In this document: piece by piece, positions 1 to 9,092 of the stretch
Numbering within the stretch: position 1 is the stretch's first letter
Layout of the letters: each line of letters opens with the position of its first letter
Assembly: GCA_018401465.1 (NCBI GenBank)
Contig: JAGYKE010000005.1
Location: 806,001-870,000, forward strand
Reading direction: 5' to 3'
Length of the DNA: 64,000 bases
From: Aestuariivita sp.
Lineage (GTDB): Bacteria; Pseudomonadota; Alphaproteobacteria; Rhodobacterales; Rhodobacteraceae
Notes under the pieces: model-generated
The model's database searches: none
Seen by the model: only the letters and a program-made list of their open reading frames with translations
Told to the model about the DNA's origin: nothing
Position numbers and translations under genes: made by a program

Positions 1-2136
1 CAACAGGCTTTTCACCGGCCCGATCGACGCGGGCCGCATCGACAGCGCCCGGAACCCGATGGCGGCCAGGCACAGCGCCTCGACAGGGCGGCCCGCATCC
101 TCGCCACAGAAACTGAGCGGCGTGCCCGCATCTGCGCAACGCTGGATGATGGTTTCAAGGAAGGTCAGGAAACTGACGTTCAGCACGTCATAGCGGCGGC
201 GCACCAATTCGTTTTCGCGGTCGGCCGCGAAGAAGAACTGCTTGAGATCGTTGCCGCCGATCGACAGGAAGTCGACCTCCCGGAAGAACGTCTGCGGCGC
301 GAAGGCAAGGCTCGGCGTCTCGAGCATCGCGCCGATCTCGAGCGTTTCCGGCAGCGGATGGCCCAGTTTCTGTTCGCCCTGAATGGCCTTCTCCACCTCG
401 ACGCGCGCGGCGTGGTATTCATCGGCCTGCGCCACGAAGGGGAACATGATGGTCAAGGGCCGCCCGGCCGCCGCCCGGATCAGCGCCTGCACCTGCATCC
501 GCAGCACGCCGGGTTTATCAAGCCCCACCCGGATCGCGCGCCAGCCCAGCGCGGGGTTCGGCTCGTTCACCGCCTTCATGTAGGGCAGCACCTTGTCCGA
601 CCCGATGTCGAGCGTGCGGAACACCACCCGCCTGCCCTGCGCCGCGTCCAGCACCCGCGAATAGATCGAGGCAAGCTCGGTTCGCCGGGGCATCTGGTTG
701 CGCACGAGGAACTGAAGCTCGGTCCGGAACAGGCCCACGCCTTCGGCCCCGGAACTGGCCAGCGACGGCAGATCGGCCATGAGGCCCGCATTCATGTGCA
801 GCGCGATCACCTTGCCGCAGGGTGTCTCGGCCGGCTTGTCGCGCAACTCGGCATAGCGTTCGAGCGCCTTGGCCTGCATCGCGATCTTTTCGCGGAAGGC
901 GCCGGCCACGGTATCCTCGGCGCGCAGATGGACGACGCCCTGATCGCCGTCCACCATGATGTGATCGCCGTTTAGCGCCTCGGTCGTGATGCGCGTGGCT
1001 TGCACCACCAGCGGAATGGCCAGCGCACGGGCCACGATGGCGGCATGACTGCCGACCGACCCGTCCTCGAGCACGATACCGCGCAGCTTGCGCCCGTAAT
1101 CCAGCAATTCTCCGGGTCCGATATTGCGCGCGATCAGGATCGGGTTGTCCGGCATGACCGCGCCTGTATCGCGGCCCTGCCCCGTCAGGATTCGCAAAAG
1201 TCGGTTCGACAGGTCATCGAGATCGCTCAGCCGGTCACGCAGATAGGCGTCCTGCGCCTGTTCCATCCGCGTCCGCGCCAACGATTGTTCCTTTTCGACC
1301 GCAGCCTCGGCGGACAGGCCGCTCGCGATGTCGGCCTCCATCCGACGCATCCAGCCCTTGGAATTGGCGAACATCCGGTAGGTCTCGAGAACCTGCTGCT
1401 GTTCTTTGTCGCCGCTTGCCGACATCTCGAGCAGCTTTTCCACGCCGACGCGCAGGTCTTCGACCGCCGCATTCAGACGTTCCAGTTCCTTGTTGGGATC
1501 GTCGGCGATGGGGTTGGTGACAACGACGCGCGGGTCATGCAGCCAGACATGGCCCTCGGCCGACCCTTCCTGCGCCGACAGGCCCCGGATCAGCACCGAT
1601 TGCTGGTGGCGTGCCTTGAGAGCGGCCCCTTCGCCCACGAAGGCACCCAGTTCCGTCATCTCGGCCAGAACCATGGCCACGACTTCGAGCGCATAGACCT
1701 CGTCCGCGGAATAGTCGCGCTTGTCCTTCGACTGCACGACCAGCACGCCCAGCTTTTCGCCCAGACGCTGGATCGGAATGCCCAGGAACGAGGAATAGAT
1801 TTCCTCGCCCGTCTCGGGCATGTAGCGGAACCCCTTCATCGACGGCGCGTCGGGGGTGTTGATCACGTCGCCCCGCCGTGCGACGCGCCCCACAAGGCCT
1901 TCGCCCAGCCGCATGCGGGTCTGGTGCACCGCCTCCTTCTTCAGCCCCTCGGAGGCGCAGAGTTCGAGCGTGTCCTCGTCGCGGAAGAGATAGATGGAAC
2001 AGACCTCGGCGCGCATGCTGTCGGCGATGATCTGGGTGATCCGGTCCAGCCGCGCCTGACCCGCGACGTCGCTTGCCATGGCGTCGCGCAGACGGCCGAG
2101 CAGCTTGCGGCTTTCAGTTTCCATGCGCTCGGGCAT
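1..2136 (-). CDS. ptsP: Phosphoenolpyruvate-protein phosphotransferase PtsP (enzyme I-Ntr), 3' end outside window
   Basis: Enzyme I of the nitrogen phosphotransferase system. It autophosphorylates from PEP and passes phosphate to NPr and then EIIA-Ntr in the cytoplasm. Reading from the ATG at 2136, an N-terminal GAF sensor domain covers roughly residues 20-165, followed by the PEP-utiliser N domain. The phospho-histidine is in VGSHAAIVARALAIP, at about residue 364, close to its position in other PtsP proteins. Only about 712 residues lie in the window and the end of the C-terminal PEP-binding barrel runs off the left edge. A purine-rich stretch lies upstream of the chosen start; an in-frame ATG four codons later is an alternative. 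In Rhodobacterales ptsP usually follows lysC, but here the lysC body is missing (see the next entries). Confidence 0.93.
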   Translation of the reverse strand, partial: MPERMETESRKLLGRLRDAMASDVAGQARLDRITQIIADSMRAEVCSIYLFRDEDTLELCASEGLKKEAVHQTRMRLGEGLVGRVARRGDVINTPDAPSMKGFRYMPETGEEIYSSFLGIPIQRLGEKLGVLVVQSKDKRDYSADEVYALEVVAMVLAEMTELGAFVGEGAALKARHQQSVLIRGLSAQEGSAEGHVWLHDPRVVVTNPIADDPNKELERLNAAVEDLRVGVEKLLEMSASGDKEQQQVLETYRMFANSKGWMRRMEADIASGLSAEAAVEKEQSLARTRMEQAQDAYLRDRLSDLDDLSNRLLRILTGQGRDTGAVMPDNPILIARNIGPGELLDYGRKLRGIVLEDGSVGSHAAIVARALAIPLVVQATRITTEALNGDHIMVDGDQGVVHLRAEDTVAGAFREKIAMQAKALERYAELRDKPAETPCGKVIALHMNAGLMADLPSLASSGAEGVGLFRTELQFLVRNQMPRRTELASIYSRVLDAAQGRRVVFRTLDIGSDKVLPYMKAVNEPNPALGWRAIRVGLDKPGVLRMQVQALIRAAAGRPLTIMFPFVAQADEYHAARVEVEKAIQGEQKLGHPLPETLEIGAMLETPSLAFAPQTFFREVDFLSIGGNDLKQFFFAADRENELVRRRYDVLNVSFLTFLETIIQRCADAGTPLSFCGEDAGRPVEALCLAAIGFRALSMRPASIGPVKSLL

Positions 2137-2214
2137 GTGCGTCGGTCTCTCCCCCGGGGATGGCTGAACCCCGGGCTCCAGCTTAGATCACAACGCCGGG
2201 ATGTTTGAAACGTC

Positions 2215-3329
2215 TTTCCACCAGACCTACCCCAGCAGTGCCATTGAATGGATATTCTGGGAAGCCGCGAGGTGGAACGACCAACAATAAAGACGCTGAA
2301 TGCACCTGGGTAAACATCGTGGTGCATTCTACTACCAGTTCATCATGACGCTTCCGGTCAAATCGGGTTGAATCTTGATCAGGATGGTGTGTGTGTGGAG
2401 CCCCTCTACTCATGGACAAACCATCTGCAGCCCCCCCATGCAGCTGCACCACTACCAATCACCAGCCACTTCCGTATTCACAGTCGCCCGCGGTTGGCAA
2501 ATTCGCGATACCCTTAGCATTACCAGCGCATATTCACCACCGCCCCAGTCGTTGAGGCGGAAAAAATCCATATCGTGCAGCCTTTACCTCAACGATATTC
2601 ACGTCATGACCAGACGTTCACCTCCGAAGGCGGCATGCGTTAAAAGTCAATCTTCGATCCGGACAGGTCGAAGTTGCCGAAACGCGTGGGCTTCACCACA
2701 ATCGGCGCGGGAGCCAGGCTACCACCACCACTAATTCCCCGTTTCTGCTCCAATATGGACCAGATGCACACTGGTGTTATCAGTAATCAGCTCATTCCCA
2801 TTACGTGTTTCAACCTATAGCACATTAGCCCAGTTTCCATTCCACAATCCCAGCACTTTGACTCAGGCAAAGCCAAAATAGCCTCCTAAAAGCTAATCAG
2901 GTAAACTTAGCCTTCTTATTAGATAAAGATCTATATATAAACCCCATAATCCAATCAATTACAGAAATATTATAGCAGTTATAGCTTCCAAAGAGGCGGC
3001 AGGAGCTAAAACTCCCTATTAGTGTCACTATCCCAGCCAACAGTAAAATCATGAGGCTGGCCAAATACCATCCTCTTCTCATACTATGGTTCCAGGTTGA
3101 TACTATAGACTGGGTCTGTCAATCAGAGACCTGTGCACGACCTTAGTAGTCTTCCTTCTATATTCTAGCTCTTTGTAAAGTCCTCATCTCCAGCATCTTG
3201 TACTTAAAACCTATCATTCTCCTTAAGGGCCCAGCAAAAAAGTAATATGCCTTGCCATCCTTGGCAGCGAGGACCTCAACATGAGCAAAACCAGTTCAAT
3301 TGGTCTTTGTATATTCATTAACTTAATGT
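2215..3329. other. Atypical AT-rich segment occupying the place of the lysC body
   Basis: About 1.1 kb with a composition unlike the rest of the window, especially 2740-3329, which is clearly AT-rich with runs such as gatctatatataaacc and many stops in all frames. No convincing bacterial gene is present. A minus-strand stretch ending near 2641 would read VVKPTRFGNFDLSGSKIDF before a stop, and a 61-residue hydrophobic reading frame lies at 2897-3082 on the minus strand; neither is recognised. The right junction, near 3330, cuts lysC after about 38 codons. The left junction lies somewhere in 2170-2250 and cannot be placed exactly. Its length is almost the amount of lysC that is missing. A contaminant or gap-filled segment seems likelier than a natural insertion. 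Confidence 0.7.
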
Positions 3330-3444
3330 GAACGACGTCACGGCAGCCTTTCGCGACCTCGACGCCCACGCGCTTGGCCGCGCGGCGGATTCGGTCCAGG
3401 TTGGCGACCGAGGTGCCGCCGAATTTCATCACAAGAATGGGCAT
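3330..3444 (-). pseudogene. lysC: Aspartate kinase LysC, N-terminal fragment only
   Basis: From the ATG at 3444 the minus strand reads MPILVMKFGGTSVANL and continues to about residue 35 with a normal aspartokinase N-terminus; KFGGTSV is the nucleotide-binding signature. After VAKG the similarity ends and the frame runs into AT-rich sequence, with a stop at 3223. The family is about 410 residues, so more than 90% is absent, including the catalytic core and both ACT domains. Aspartokinase starts the lysine, threonine, methionine and diaminopimelate pathway and is normally essential. Either another copy exists elsewhere or the break is an assembly error. Its position next to ptsP is the usual one in this order. 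Confidence 0.85.
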
Positions 3445-3544
3445 GGAGTCCTGCCGGGCTTGAGGTTCGGCGCCATGTATTGCGTCTTTCGCGCGCATGC
3501 AAGCGGGCCATGGGCCCCGGGGCCCTGTCGCGGGCCCTTGCCGT

Positions 3545-4189
3545 TCAGAACGGGTGCGCCCGGCCGTCCCAGGTCTCGAAACAGCCCGACGTGGCAAGGC
3601 TCAGCGCATCGAAGCGCGCAATCAGGCCCGCCGCGGCCTCGTCAGGTGCGATGTCGGCGCTGCTGCCACCCATGTCGGTGCGCACCCATCCGGGGTGATA
3701 GCTGCCCACCGCGATACCGTCATCGCGCAGCAGCGTGGCAAGGTTGCAGCCAAGGTTCGTGGCCGCAGCCTTCGACGCGCGGTAGATCAGGCTTGACCCC
3801 TTGGCGCGCTGCGACGATCCCATCTGGGACGAGATGATCGCGACCTTCGCGCCCCCCGCCGCGCGCAGGCACGGCAGCAGCGCCTGCACGGTGTGAAACA
3901 CGCCGGTGACGTTCACCGCGAAGGTCCGCGCCCAGAGATCGGGCGCATAGCCGTCTTCCAGCGTTTCATTCCGGTCCAGAAGGACACCCGCATTGCAGAC
4001 CAGAAGATCGACCGCGGTGCCGTTCAGACGGTCTGCCAGCGCCGCGACCGAGGCCGGGTCCGTCACGTCGAGCACGATGTCGCAGGACCCGTCCCGCGCG
4101 GTGCCGGTCACCCGGTCACCCCGGGCGCGGCAGGCCTCGGCCATGGCGCGGCCCACGCCGCGGTTGGCCCCGGTGATCACCACATGCAT
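3545..4189 (-). CDS. SDR family NAD(P)-dependent oxidoreductase
   Basis: A 214-residue short-chain dehydrogenase. The N-terminal Rossmann glycine motif is TGANRGVGRA (residues about 6-15). LVCNAGVL matches the NAG structural motif, and IISSQMGS followed by YRASKAA gives the catalytic Ser and the Tyr-x-x-x-Lys pair. The start at 4189 is preferred over an upstream in-frame ATG because it follows the stop of the upstream DUF1178 gene by one base (TGACATG), indicating translational coupling. The substrate cannot be read from the sequence. Confidence 0.88.
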   Translation of the reverse strand: MHVVITGANRGVGRAMAEACRARGDRVTGTARDGSCDIVLDVTDPASVAALADRLNGTAVDLLVCNAGVLLDRNETLEDGYAPDLWARTFAVNVTGVFHTVQALLPCLRAAGGAKVAIISSQMGSSQRAKGSSLIYRASKAAATNLGCNLATLLRDDGIAVGSYHPGWVRTDMGGSSADIAPDEAAAGLIARFDALSLATSGCFETWDGRAHPF

Positions 4190-4190
4190 G

Positions 4191-4607
4191 TCAGTTGCTC
4201 CGCTTGGCAGGCCGGAACGGCAAAGGCGCGACCGGGATTCCATCTTCCAGCAGCGCGCGCGCCTCGTCGACACGCGCCTCGCCATAGATCGACCGGGCGG
4301 GGCTGTCGCCGTCATGGATCGCGCGCGCTTCCGCCGCGAAGTTCAGCCCGACATAGTCCGAATTTTCCTCGATCCGGCGGCGCAGTTCGGCCAGTTGCCG
4401 TTCCGCTTCGGAGGCGGGGTCGGCGAGGGGTCGCGCCGCGTCGGCTGTCTTCACGACAGGGGCCATCAGCGCCTTCGCGACCTCGGCGCTTCCGCAGACC
4501 GCGCAGGCGACATGCCCCGAAGCTGCCAGCCGGTCATAGGCGGCAGACGACTGGAACCAGCTGTCGAATTCATGACCGCCCCCGCAGCGCAACTTGTACT
4601 GAATCAT
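4191..4607 (-). CDS. DUF1178 family protein
   Basis: A 138-residue protein matching the DUF1178 family, which is widespread in alphaproteobacteria and of unknown function. The N-terminus MIQYKLRCGGGHEFDSWF is followed by a C-x-x-C pair (CAVCG, near residue 36) that, with the first Cys, resembles a small zinc ribbon. The C-terminal part carries the conserved NSDYVGLNFAAEARAIHDG block typical of the family. It is one base from the downstream SDR gene, so the two are probably co-transcribed. Confidence 0.87.
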   Translation of the reverse strand: MIQYKLRCGGGHEFDSWFQSSAAYDRLAASGHVACAVCGSAEVAKALMAPVVKTADAARPLADPASEAERQLAELRRRIEENSDYVGLNFAAEARAIHDGDSPARSIYGEARVDEARALLEDGIPVAPLPFRPAKRSN

Positions 4608-4678
4608 CGCCCCATCGCCCGCACCCCGTCACCAAAGTGTCATAACGGAGCGGCCCGGCCGATCAAGCCCCGTGCGCG

Positions 4679-5143
4679 TCACGACCGCAGGAGCCGCGGG
4701 TCGAAATCCTGCAGAATGCGGGCCAGTTCCGGTTCGGCCACCTTCTGCGCCGCTTTGCGGGGCGAAAACCACTTGCGCCGCCGTTCGGCCGCTTCCGGAT
4801 AGGTCCCCGCCAGCGCCTTCACACGCACCGGATAGACCATGACGAGACAGGGCAGCGACGGCTTGCCCTCGATCACCTTGTCGTAGGAATAAACGCCGAG
4901 GCACTGGTCCTGCACGCGCCCGATGACGCCCGCCTCTTCCCAGGCTTCGCGCTGCGCGGCTTCAGCCGGGGTCATGCCGTCTTCGGGCCAGCCCTTGGGG
5001 GTGATCCAGCGCCCCGTCCCGCGCGACGTGACCAGCAGAACCTGCACACGGTCGCCGCGCACCCGCCAGCAGAGCGCCGCAAACTGGCTGCGGACGTCCT
5101 CTTTCGACATCAGCCGCAGCGACAGCGGCAATTGCCTGCTCAT
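4679..5143 (-). CDS. NUDIX hydrolase
   Basis: A Nudix pyrophosphohydrolase of about 154 residues. The Nudix box is visible as GWPEDGMTPAEAAQREAWEE followed by AGV, with the REAWEE metal-binding glutamates. PKGWPE just before it resembles diadenosine or diphosphoinositol polyphosphate hydrolases of alphaproteobacteria. An ATG six codons upstream (5161) is also in frame, but it sits directly on a GAGGGAG stretch, too close to serve as its own ribosome site; the ATG at 5143 has a GGTGAG at proper spacing. The substrate is unknown. Confidence 0.85.
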   Translation of the reverse strand: MSRQLPLSLRLMSKEDVRSQFAALCWRVRGDRVQVLLVTSRGTGRWITPKGWPEDGMTPAEAAQREAWEEAGVIGRVQDQCLGVYSYDKVIEGKPSLPCLVMVYPVRVKALAGTYPEAAERRRKWFSPRKAAQKVAEPELARILQDFDPRLLRS

Positions 5144-5264
5144 TGGTGCGCTCACCACCATCTCCCTCTTCGTTGTGTGGTTATGTGAGGGACGGTCCTA
5201 CGATCGTTCTGCAAGGGAATCATGAAAGCGTAACGATTGCAACAGATGGGCCGGGACGCGGTCA

Positions 5265-6035
5265 TCACGGACGCGCCTTCGGAACGGGCCTGCCCAGACG
5301 CGCGCCCAGCGCCTGCACGAGATCGTCATGCGGACGGTCGGTATCGATGGACAGCCGCCGCAGGCCGAAATGCACATGCGCCATGTCCTGATAGTAACTG
5401 GTATAGGCGTAATTGGTCGCCGCCCCCGCCACCGCGCCCAGCACCGGTACCGTCTGCGCAGCAAGCTTCTGGCCCAGAACCGTCGCCAGCCGCGGCGCGA
5501 CGAAGGCGATCATGCGCTGCATCGCGTTGCCGGTGAGCGTCAGCCGGACCGACAGGAATCCCATGTCGGCGCCGTCGTCATGGGCCAGCGGCCCCGCCGA
5601 TCCGAAGACCCGCAGGCAGTCGAACCGCACCGATTGCAGGGCCGGGTCGAACCCCTGTTCGGCTGCGGCACCTTGGATCGTGCGCAACAGGACCGTGGTG
5701 GTGACCGGCAACTCCACCAGCGCTCCGGGCAGTCCGCCGAAGCCGCCCGCCGCACCCATAGCCGTGGCCACCGCGGTGTTGAGCCATCCCTTCTGATCCG
5801 GCACCACCCCGCGCGAGCCCTGCGCGGCATCGAACGCCACGGTCAGCGCGCGTTCGGTCGCCTCGCCCAGGCGCGCGCGGACGGGGGCGGGCAGTTGCTC
5901 GAGCAATCCCTCCGCCTGACTGCCCAGAAGGTTGAGGACCTGAATGCCCACGCCGCCCGCCGCGCGATACCGCCGCGCGAGGCGGTCGAGTTCGGCGTCG
6001 AGATCGACGGGTGCGACGGTGACGATGTCCGACAT
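5265..6035 (-). CDS. EcsC family protein
   Basis: A 256-residue protein of the EcsC family, named after an open reading frame in the Bacillus ecs operon; the biochemical role is not established. Features seen are GGFGGLPGALVELPVTTTVLLRTIQ, quoted in part as GGLPGALVELPVTTTVL, and a C-terminal glycine/alanine-rich stretch (PVLGAVAGAATNYAYT) that may associate with membrane. The start MSDIVTVAP at 6035 was chosen over a longer frame whose N-terminal portion only shadows the neighbouring acetyltransferase gene. Confidence 0.82.
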   Translation of the reverse strand: MSDIVTVAPVDLDAELDRLARRYRAAGGVGIQVLNLLGSQAEGLLEQLPAPVRARLGEATERALTVAFDAAQGSRGVVPDQKGWLNTAVATAMGAAGGFGGLPGALVELPVTTTVLLRTIQGAAAEQGFDPALQSVRFDCLRVFGSAGPLAHDDGADMGFLSVRLTLTGNAMQRMIAFVAPRLATVLGQKLAAQTVPVLGAVAGAATNYAYTSYYQDMAHVHFGLRRLSIDTDRPHDDLVQALGARLGRPVPKARP

Positions 6036-6105
6036 GGGATGCGCCCTCTCCTCTTGCACGCAAAGATCGGGGGGCGCGGGCGCGGATTCAATCCCCCCGG
6101 GTTTC

Positions 6106-6597
6106 TTAGGGGTCGTCCCAACGGCGGACGGGGCCCGCGACGCCGTCCCAGCCGCCGGGCACGAGCGCGCGGCCCAGCACGCGGTCGGGGTTGGTGGGCG
6201 GCGGCATGACGACATGGTCAAGCCGGCGGAACCCGAAGCGCCGGTAATAGGGTTCATCCCCCACCAGCATGACCCGGTCCCAGCCAAGCCCGACCGCGCG
6301 GGCCAGCGTATCGCGGATGAGCGCACCGCCCAGACCTTCGCCCTGCCGGGTGGGGTGAACGGCCACCGGCCCCAGAAGCAGCGTGGGCTGACCGCCCACC
6401 CGCACCGGCCAGTAGCGGATCGCGGCGGCGAGGATGCCATCGGCATCGCGTGCCACCACCGACAGATCGAAGACCCGGTCGATCCCGTCGCGGAAGCGGT
6501 AGGACGACAGCGCCTCGCGCCCCGGCGCGAAGCACAGATCGAGAAGGGCCTCGACCTCCCACCAGTCGTCCTGGGTCTCGGGCGTCAGTTCATACAA
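6106..6597 (-). CDS. GNAT family N-acetyltransferase
   Basis: A 163-residue acetyltransferase. The acetyl-CoA binding motif A is clear: LLLGPVAVHPTRQGEGLGGA with the R-Q-G-E-G-L-G pyrophosphate loop at about residues 84-90. YYRRFGFRRL near residue 117 is the usual motif B ending. This variant (predicted N-acetyltransferase YhbS type) is common in Rhodobacterales next to EcsC-type or Nudix genes. The acceptor is unknown. It shares its strand with the EcsC gene, with a 70-base gap. Confidence 0.87.
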   Translation of the reverse strand: MYELTPETQDDWWEVEALLDLCFAPGREALSSYRFRDGIDRVFDLSVVARDADGILAAAIRYWPVRVGGQPTLLLGPVAVHPTRQGEGLGGALIRDTLARAVGLGWDRVMLVGDEPYYRRFGFRRLDHVVMPPPTNPDRVLGRALVPGGWDGVAGPVRRWDDP

Positions 6598-6684
6598 GCG
6601 GGGCTCGGGCGTTTCGGGGAACGGGTGGTCATCGGGCTAGCATGGGCGTAAGGGAAGGGCAAACAGGACACGTTGGGAGAGATC

Positions 6685-7290
6685 ATGTTCTACCGCCCCG
6701 AAGACGGCCATGGGCTGCCGCACAATCCTTTCAACGCCATCGTCGCGCCGCGGCCCATCGGCTGGATTTCCACCCGCGACGCGGCCGGGCGCAACAACCT
6801 CGCGCCCTACTCCTTCTTCAATGCCACGGCCTACGTGCCGCCACAGGTCATGTTCACCTCGACCACGACCAAGCCCGATCAGGGCGACACCAAGGACAGC
6901 GTCGCGAACATCCGCGAAACCGGCGTCTTCTGCGTGAACGTGGTGGAAGAGGCGATGCGCAACGCGATGAACGCGTCCTCCGCCACGCTGCCCAAGGGCG
7001 TGGACGAATTCGTCCATGCCGGGGTGACCGCGGCCGAATGCGAGACGATCGACTGCCCCCGCGTCGCGGGCGCGCCGGCGTCGCTGGAATGCCGGCTGAC
7101 GCAGATCATCGCGCTCGAAGGGGAGTGCAACTGGATGGTGCTGGGCGAAGTGACGGGCATCCACATGCGCGACGACTGCCTGCGCGACGGGCGCTTCGAC
7201 GTGCTGGCCTTCCGGCCGCTGGCGCGGCTTGGCTACCGCGACTACGCGGTGATCCGCGACGTGTTCGAACTGGTGCGGCCCGACGACTGA
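6685..7290 (+). CDS. Flavin reductase family protein (FMN-binding split barrel)
   Basis: A 201-residue protein of the flavin-reductase-like, FMN-binding split-barrel family. The motif IVAPRPIGWISTRDAAGRNN followed by LAPYSFFNA is the classic N-terminal signature, and ETGVFCVNVV matches the core strand. The ATG at 6685 follows GGGAGAG with a 3-4 base spacing. The family includes flavin reductases paired with monooxygenases, but no partner oxygenase is adjacent, so the physiological substrate is open. It is divergent from the GNAT gene. Confidence 0.88.
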   Translation: MFYRPEDGHGLPHNPFNAIVAPRPIGWISTRDAAGRNNLAPYSFFNATAYVPPQVMFTSTTTKPDQGDTKDSVANIRETGVFCVNVVEEAMRNAMNASSATLPKGVDEFVHAGVTAAECETIDCPRVAGAPASLECRLTQIIALEGECNWMVLGEVTGIHMRDDCLRDGRFDVLAFRPLARLGYRDYAVIRDVFELVRPDD

Positions 7291-7297
7291 GCGGGAC

Positions 7298-7446
7298 GGT
7301 TTGCGACGCGCAAACCGGAGCGGAAACCGACGCGGTTTCCGGCGCGGGGATCGACCTTCGGGCAAGGGTCTGTTGTGCGCGCGGGAAACGGACGGGGAGC
7401 TGTTTTCCGCGTCGGAAAACATCCCGGAAACCGCGTCGGTTTCCGG
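7298..7446. repeat. Cluster of four short palindromes sharing a CGACGCG/CGCGTCG core
   Basis: Four hairpins lie between the flavin reductase and mtnP: 7298-7316 (GGTTTGCG ACG CGCAAACC), 7321-7341 (CGGAAACCG ACG CGGTTTCCG), 7402-7420 (GTTTTCCG CGT CGGAAAAC) and 7424-7446 (a 10-base stem with loop CGT). The second and fourth are the same element in opposite orientations. All have a 3-base ACG or CGT loop. They resemble REP-type extragenic palindromes and could also act as transcript-end stem-loops for the flavin reductase gene. No poly-T tract follows, so a classical terminator is not supported. Confidence 0.7.
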
Positions 7447-7509
7447 CCCCCGTTGCAAGCGGACGCGGCCTTGCCTTAACTGGCCTCCGGCAGAACCGGG
7501 GACAGGCGC

Positions 7510-8382
7510 ATGAGCGGGACCAGAATCGGCATCATCGGCGGATCGGGCATCTACGAGATCGCGGGCCTCGAGGAGGCGCGCTGGCAGGATGTGACAAGCC
7601 CCTGGGGCGCACCGTCCGACCAGATCCTGACCGGCAGGCTTGACGGGGTCGCCATGGCCTTCCTGCCCCGCCACGGGCGCGGCCATGTCCACAGCCCCAC
7701 CTCCGTGCCCTACCGCGCCAATATCGACGCGCTGAAACGGCTGGGCGTGACCGACATCGTCAGCGTCTCCGCCGTGGGCAGCTTCCGCGAGGCGATGGCA
7801 CCGGGCGACTTCGTCATCGTCGACCAGTTCATCGACCGCACCTTCGCGCGCGAAAAGTCGTTCTTCGGAACCGGCTGCGTCGCCCATGTCAGCGTCGCGC
7901 ACCCGACCTGCCCGCGCCTGTCGGAAGCCTGCGAAACCGCCGCCCGCGCGGAAGGCATCCGCGTGCATCGCGGCGGCACCTATCTGGCGATGGAGGGGCC
8001 GCAATTCTCGACGCTGGCGGAATCGAAGATGTACCGCGAAGCCTGGGGCGCCGACGTGATCGGCATGACCAACATGCCCGAGGCGAAACTCGCCCGCGAG
8101 GCCGAGATCTGCTACGCCTCGGTCGCCATGGTCACCGACTATGACAGTTGGCACCCCGACCATGGCGCGGTGGACGTGGCGCAGATCATCGCCACGCTCA
8201 TGGGCAACGCCGACCGCGCGCGCGGCATGGTGGCCCGCCTGCCCGCCCTTCTGGGTGGCACCCGCGCGCCTTGCCTACATGGCTGCGACCGCGCGCTCGA
8301 CCATGCGATCCTGACCGCGCCCGACCGGCGCGACCCGGGCCTACTGGCGAAGCTCGACGCGGTGGCGGGGCGGGTGCTGTGA
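7510..8382 (+). CDS. mtnP: S-methyl-5'-thioadenosine phosphorylase
   Basis: A 290-residue enzyme that cleaves 5'-methylthioadenosine with phosphate to adenine and 5-methylthioribose-1-phosphate in methionine salvage. Family hallmarks are all visible: [11 protein letters not shown] at the N-terminus, [19 protein letters not shown] (phosphate-site His and Arg, residues about 57-75), [19 protein letters not shown], and [19 protein letters not shown] with the base-binding region VTDYDSW. The length is normal. It lies 61 bases upstream of apt, which converts the adenine product to AMP, so the pair forms a compact salvage unit. Confidence 0.95.
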   Translation: MSGTRIGIIGGSGIYEIAGLEEARWQDVTSPWGAPSDQILTGRLDGVAMAFLPRHGRGHVHSPTSVPYRANIDALKRLGVTDIVSVSAVGSFREAMAPGDFVIVDQFIDRTFAREKSFFGTGCVAHVSVAHPTCPRLSEACETAARAEGIRVHRGGTYLAMEGPQFSTLAESKMYREAWGADVIGMTNMPEAKLAREAEICYASVAMVTDYDSWHPDHGAVDVAQIIATLMGNADRARGMVARLPALLGGTRAPCLHGCDRALDHAILTAPDRRDPGLLAKLDAVAGRVL

Positions 8383-8443
8383 TCATGTCCCATCTCCCGC
8401 GCGCTTTCGCGAGCCTGCGCCGCGCAACCCCCTGAGAGGCCCC

Positions 8444-8974
8444 ATGAAAACCGTAAAGGACTATATCCGCACCATCGTCGACTTCCCGCATGAGGGCATC
8501 CTGTTCCGGGATGTGACGACGCTTTTTGCCGATCCGCGCGGCTTCCGCATGGCCATCGACCAGATGCTGCACCCCTATGCGGGCGAGCCGATCAGCAAGG
8601 TCGTGGGGCTGGAAGCGCGCGGTTTCATCCTGGGCGGCGCCATCGCGCACCAGTTGTCGGTGGGCTTCGTGCCGATCCGGAAGAAGGGCAAGCTGCCCGG
8701 CACGACGATCAGTCAGGACTACAAGCTCGAATACGGCGAGGCCATCGTCGAGGTCCATGACGACGCCATCCAGCCGGGCGAGAAGGTGCTTCTGGTCGAT
8801 GACCTTCTGGCCACGGGCGGCACGGCCCGCGCGGGCATCCAGCTGGTCGAACGGCTGGGCGGCGAAATTGTCGGCTGCGCCTTCATCGTCGATCTGCCCG
8901 ATCTGGGCGGGCGGAAGGTGCTGGAAGACATGGGAATGAACGTCCACGCGCTCTGCGCGTTCGAGGGGGCCTGA
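8444..8974 (+). CDS. apt: Adenine phosphoribosyltransferase
   Basis: A 176-residue cytoplasmic enzyme joining adenine and PRPP to give AMP. The PRPP loop is [17 protein letters not shown] (around residue 120), preceded by [17 protein letters not shown], the conserved purine/pyrophosphate loop of Apt. [18 protein letters not shown] at the N-terminus is also typical. It lies directly downstream of mtnP and uses that enzyme's adenine product. Confidence 0.96.
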   Translation: MKTVKDYIRTIVDFPHEGILFRDVTTLFADPRGFRMAIDQMLHPYAGEPISKVVGLEARGFILGGAIAHQLSVGFVPIRKKGKLPGTTISQDYKLEYGEAIVEVHDDAIQPGEKVLLVDDLLATGGTARAGIQLVERLGGEIVGCAFIVDLPDLGGRKVLEDMGMNVHALCAFEGA

Positions 8975-9070
8975 CATCCGCCATGCGCGGCGCGTCCCGG
9001 CGCGGCCCCAATCGTCAACGGATGGTAAATCCGCCTCTGCAAGTCCTTGATTTCATTACGACGACAGGGC

Positions 9071-9085
9071 GTCCCATGATGGGAC
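9071..9085. terminator. Short hairpin between convergent apt and oxidase genes
   Basis: GTCCCAT and ATGGGAC flank a single base, giving a tight inverted repeat, just outside the stop of the minus-strand oxidase gene. No T tract follows on either strand. It may be a weak bidirectional end signal or only a chance palindrome. Confidence 0.3.
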
Positions 9086-9092
9086 ACCCGGA

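Noticed and set aside
1000-2208. 402-residue plus-strand frame over ptsP
   Set aside because: Shadow of ptsP, whose minus-strand translation shows GAF and phosphotransfer motifs. The plus-strand product is Arg/His/Gln-rich without motifs.
2375-2734. 119-residue plus-strand frame in the AT-rich segment
   Set aside because: No ribosome site, no family resemblance and a composition unlike real proteins; the segment itself is suspect.
7298-7446. CRISPR array
   Set aside because: The repeats are palindromic, few, in both orientations, of unequal spacing and variable sequence; no spacers of uniform length and no cas genes are present.
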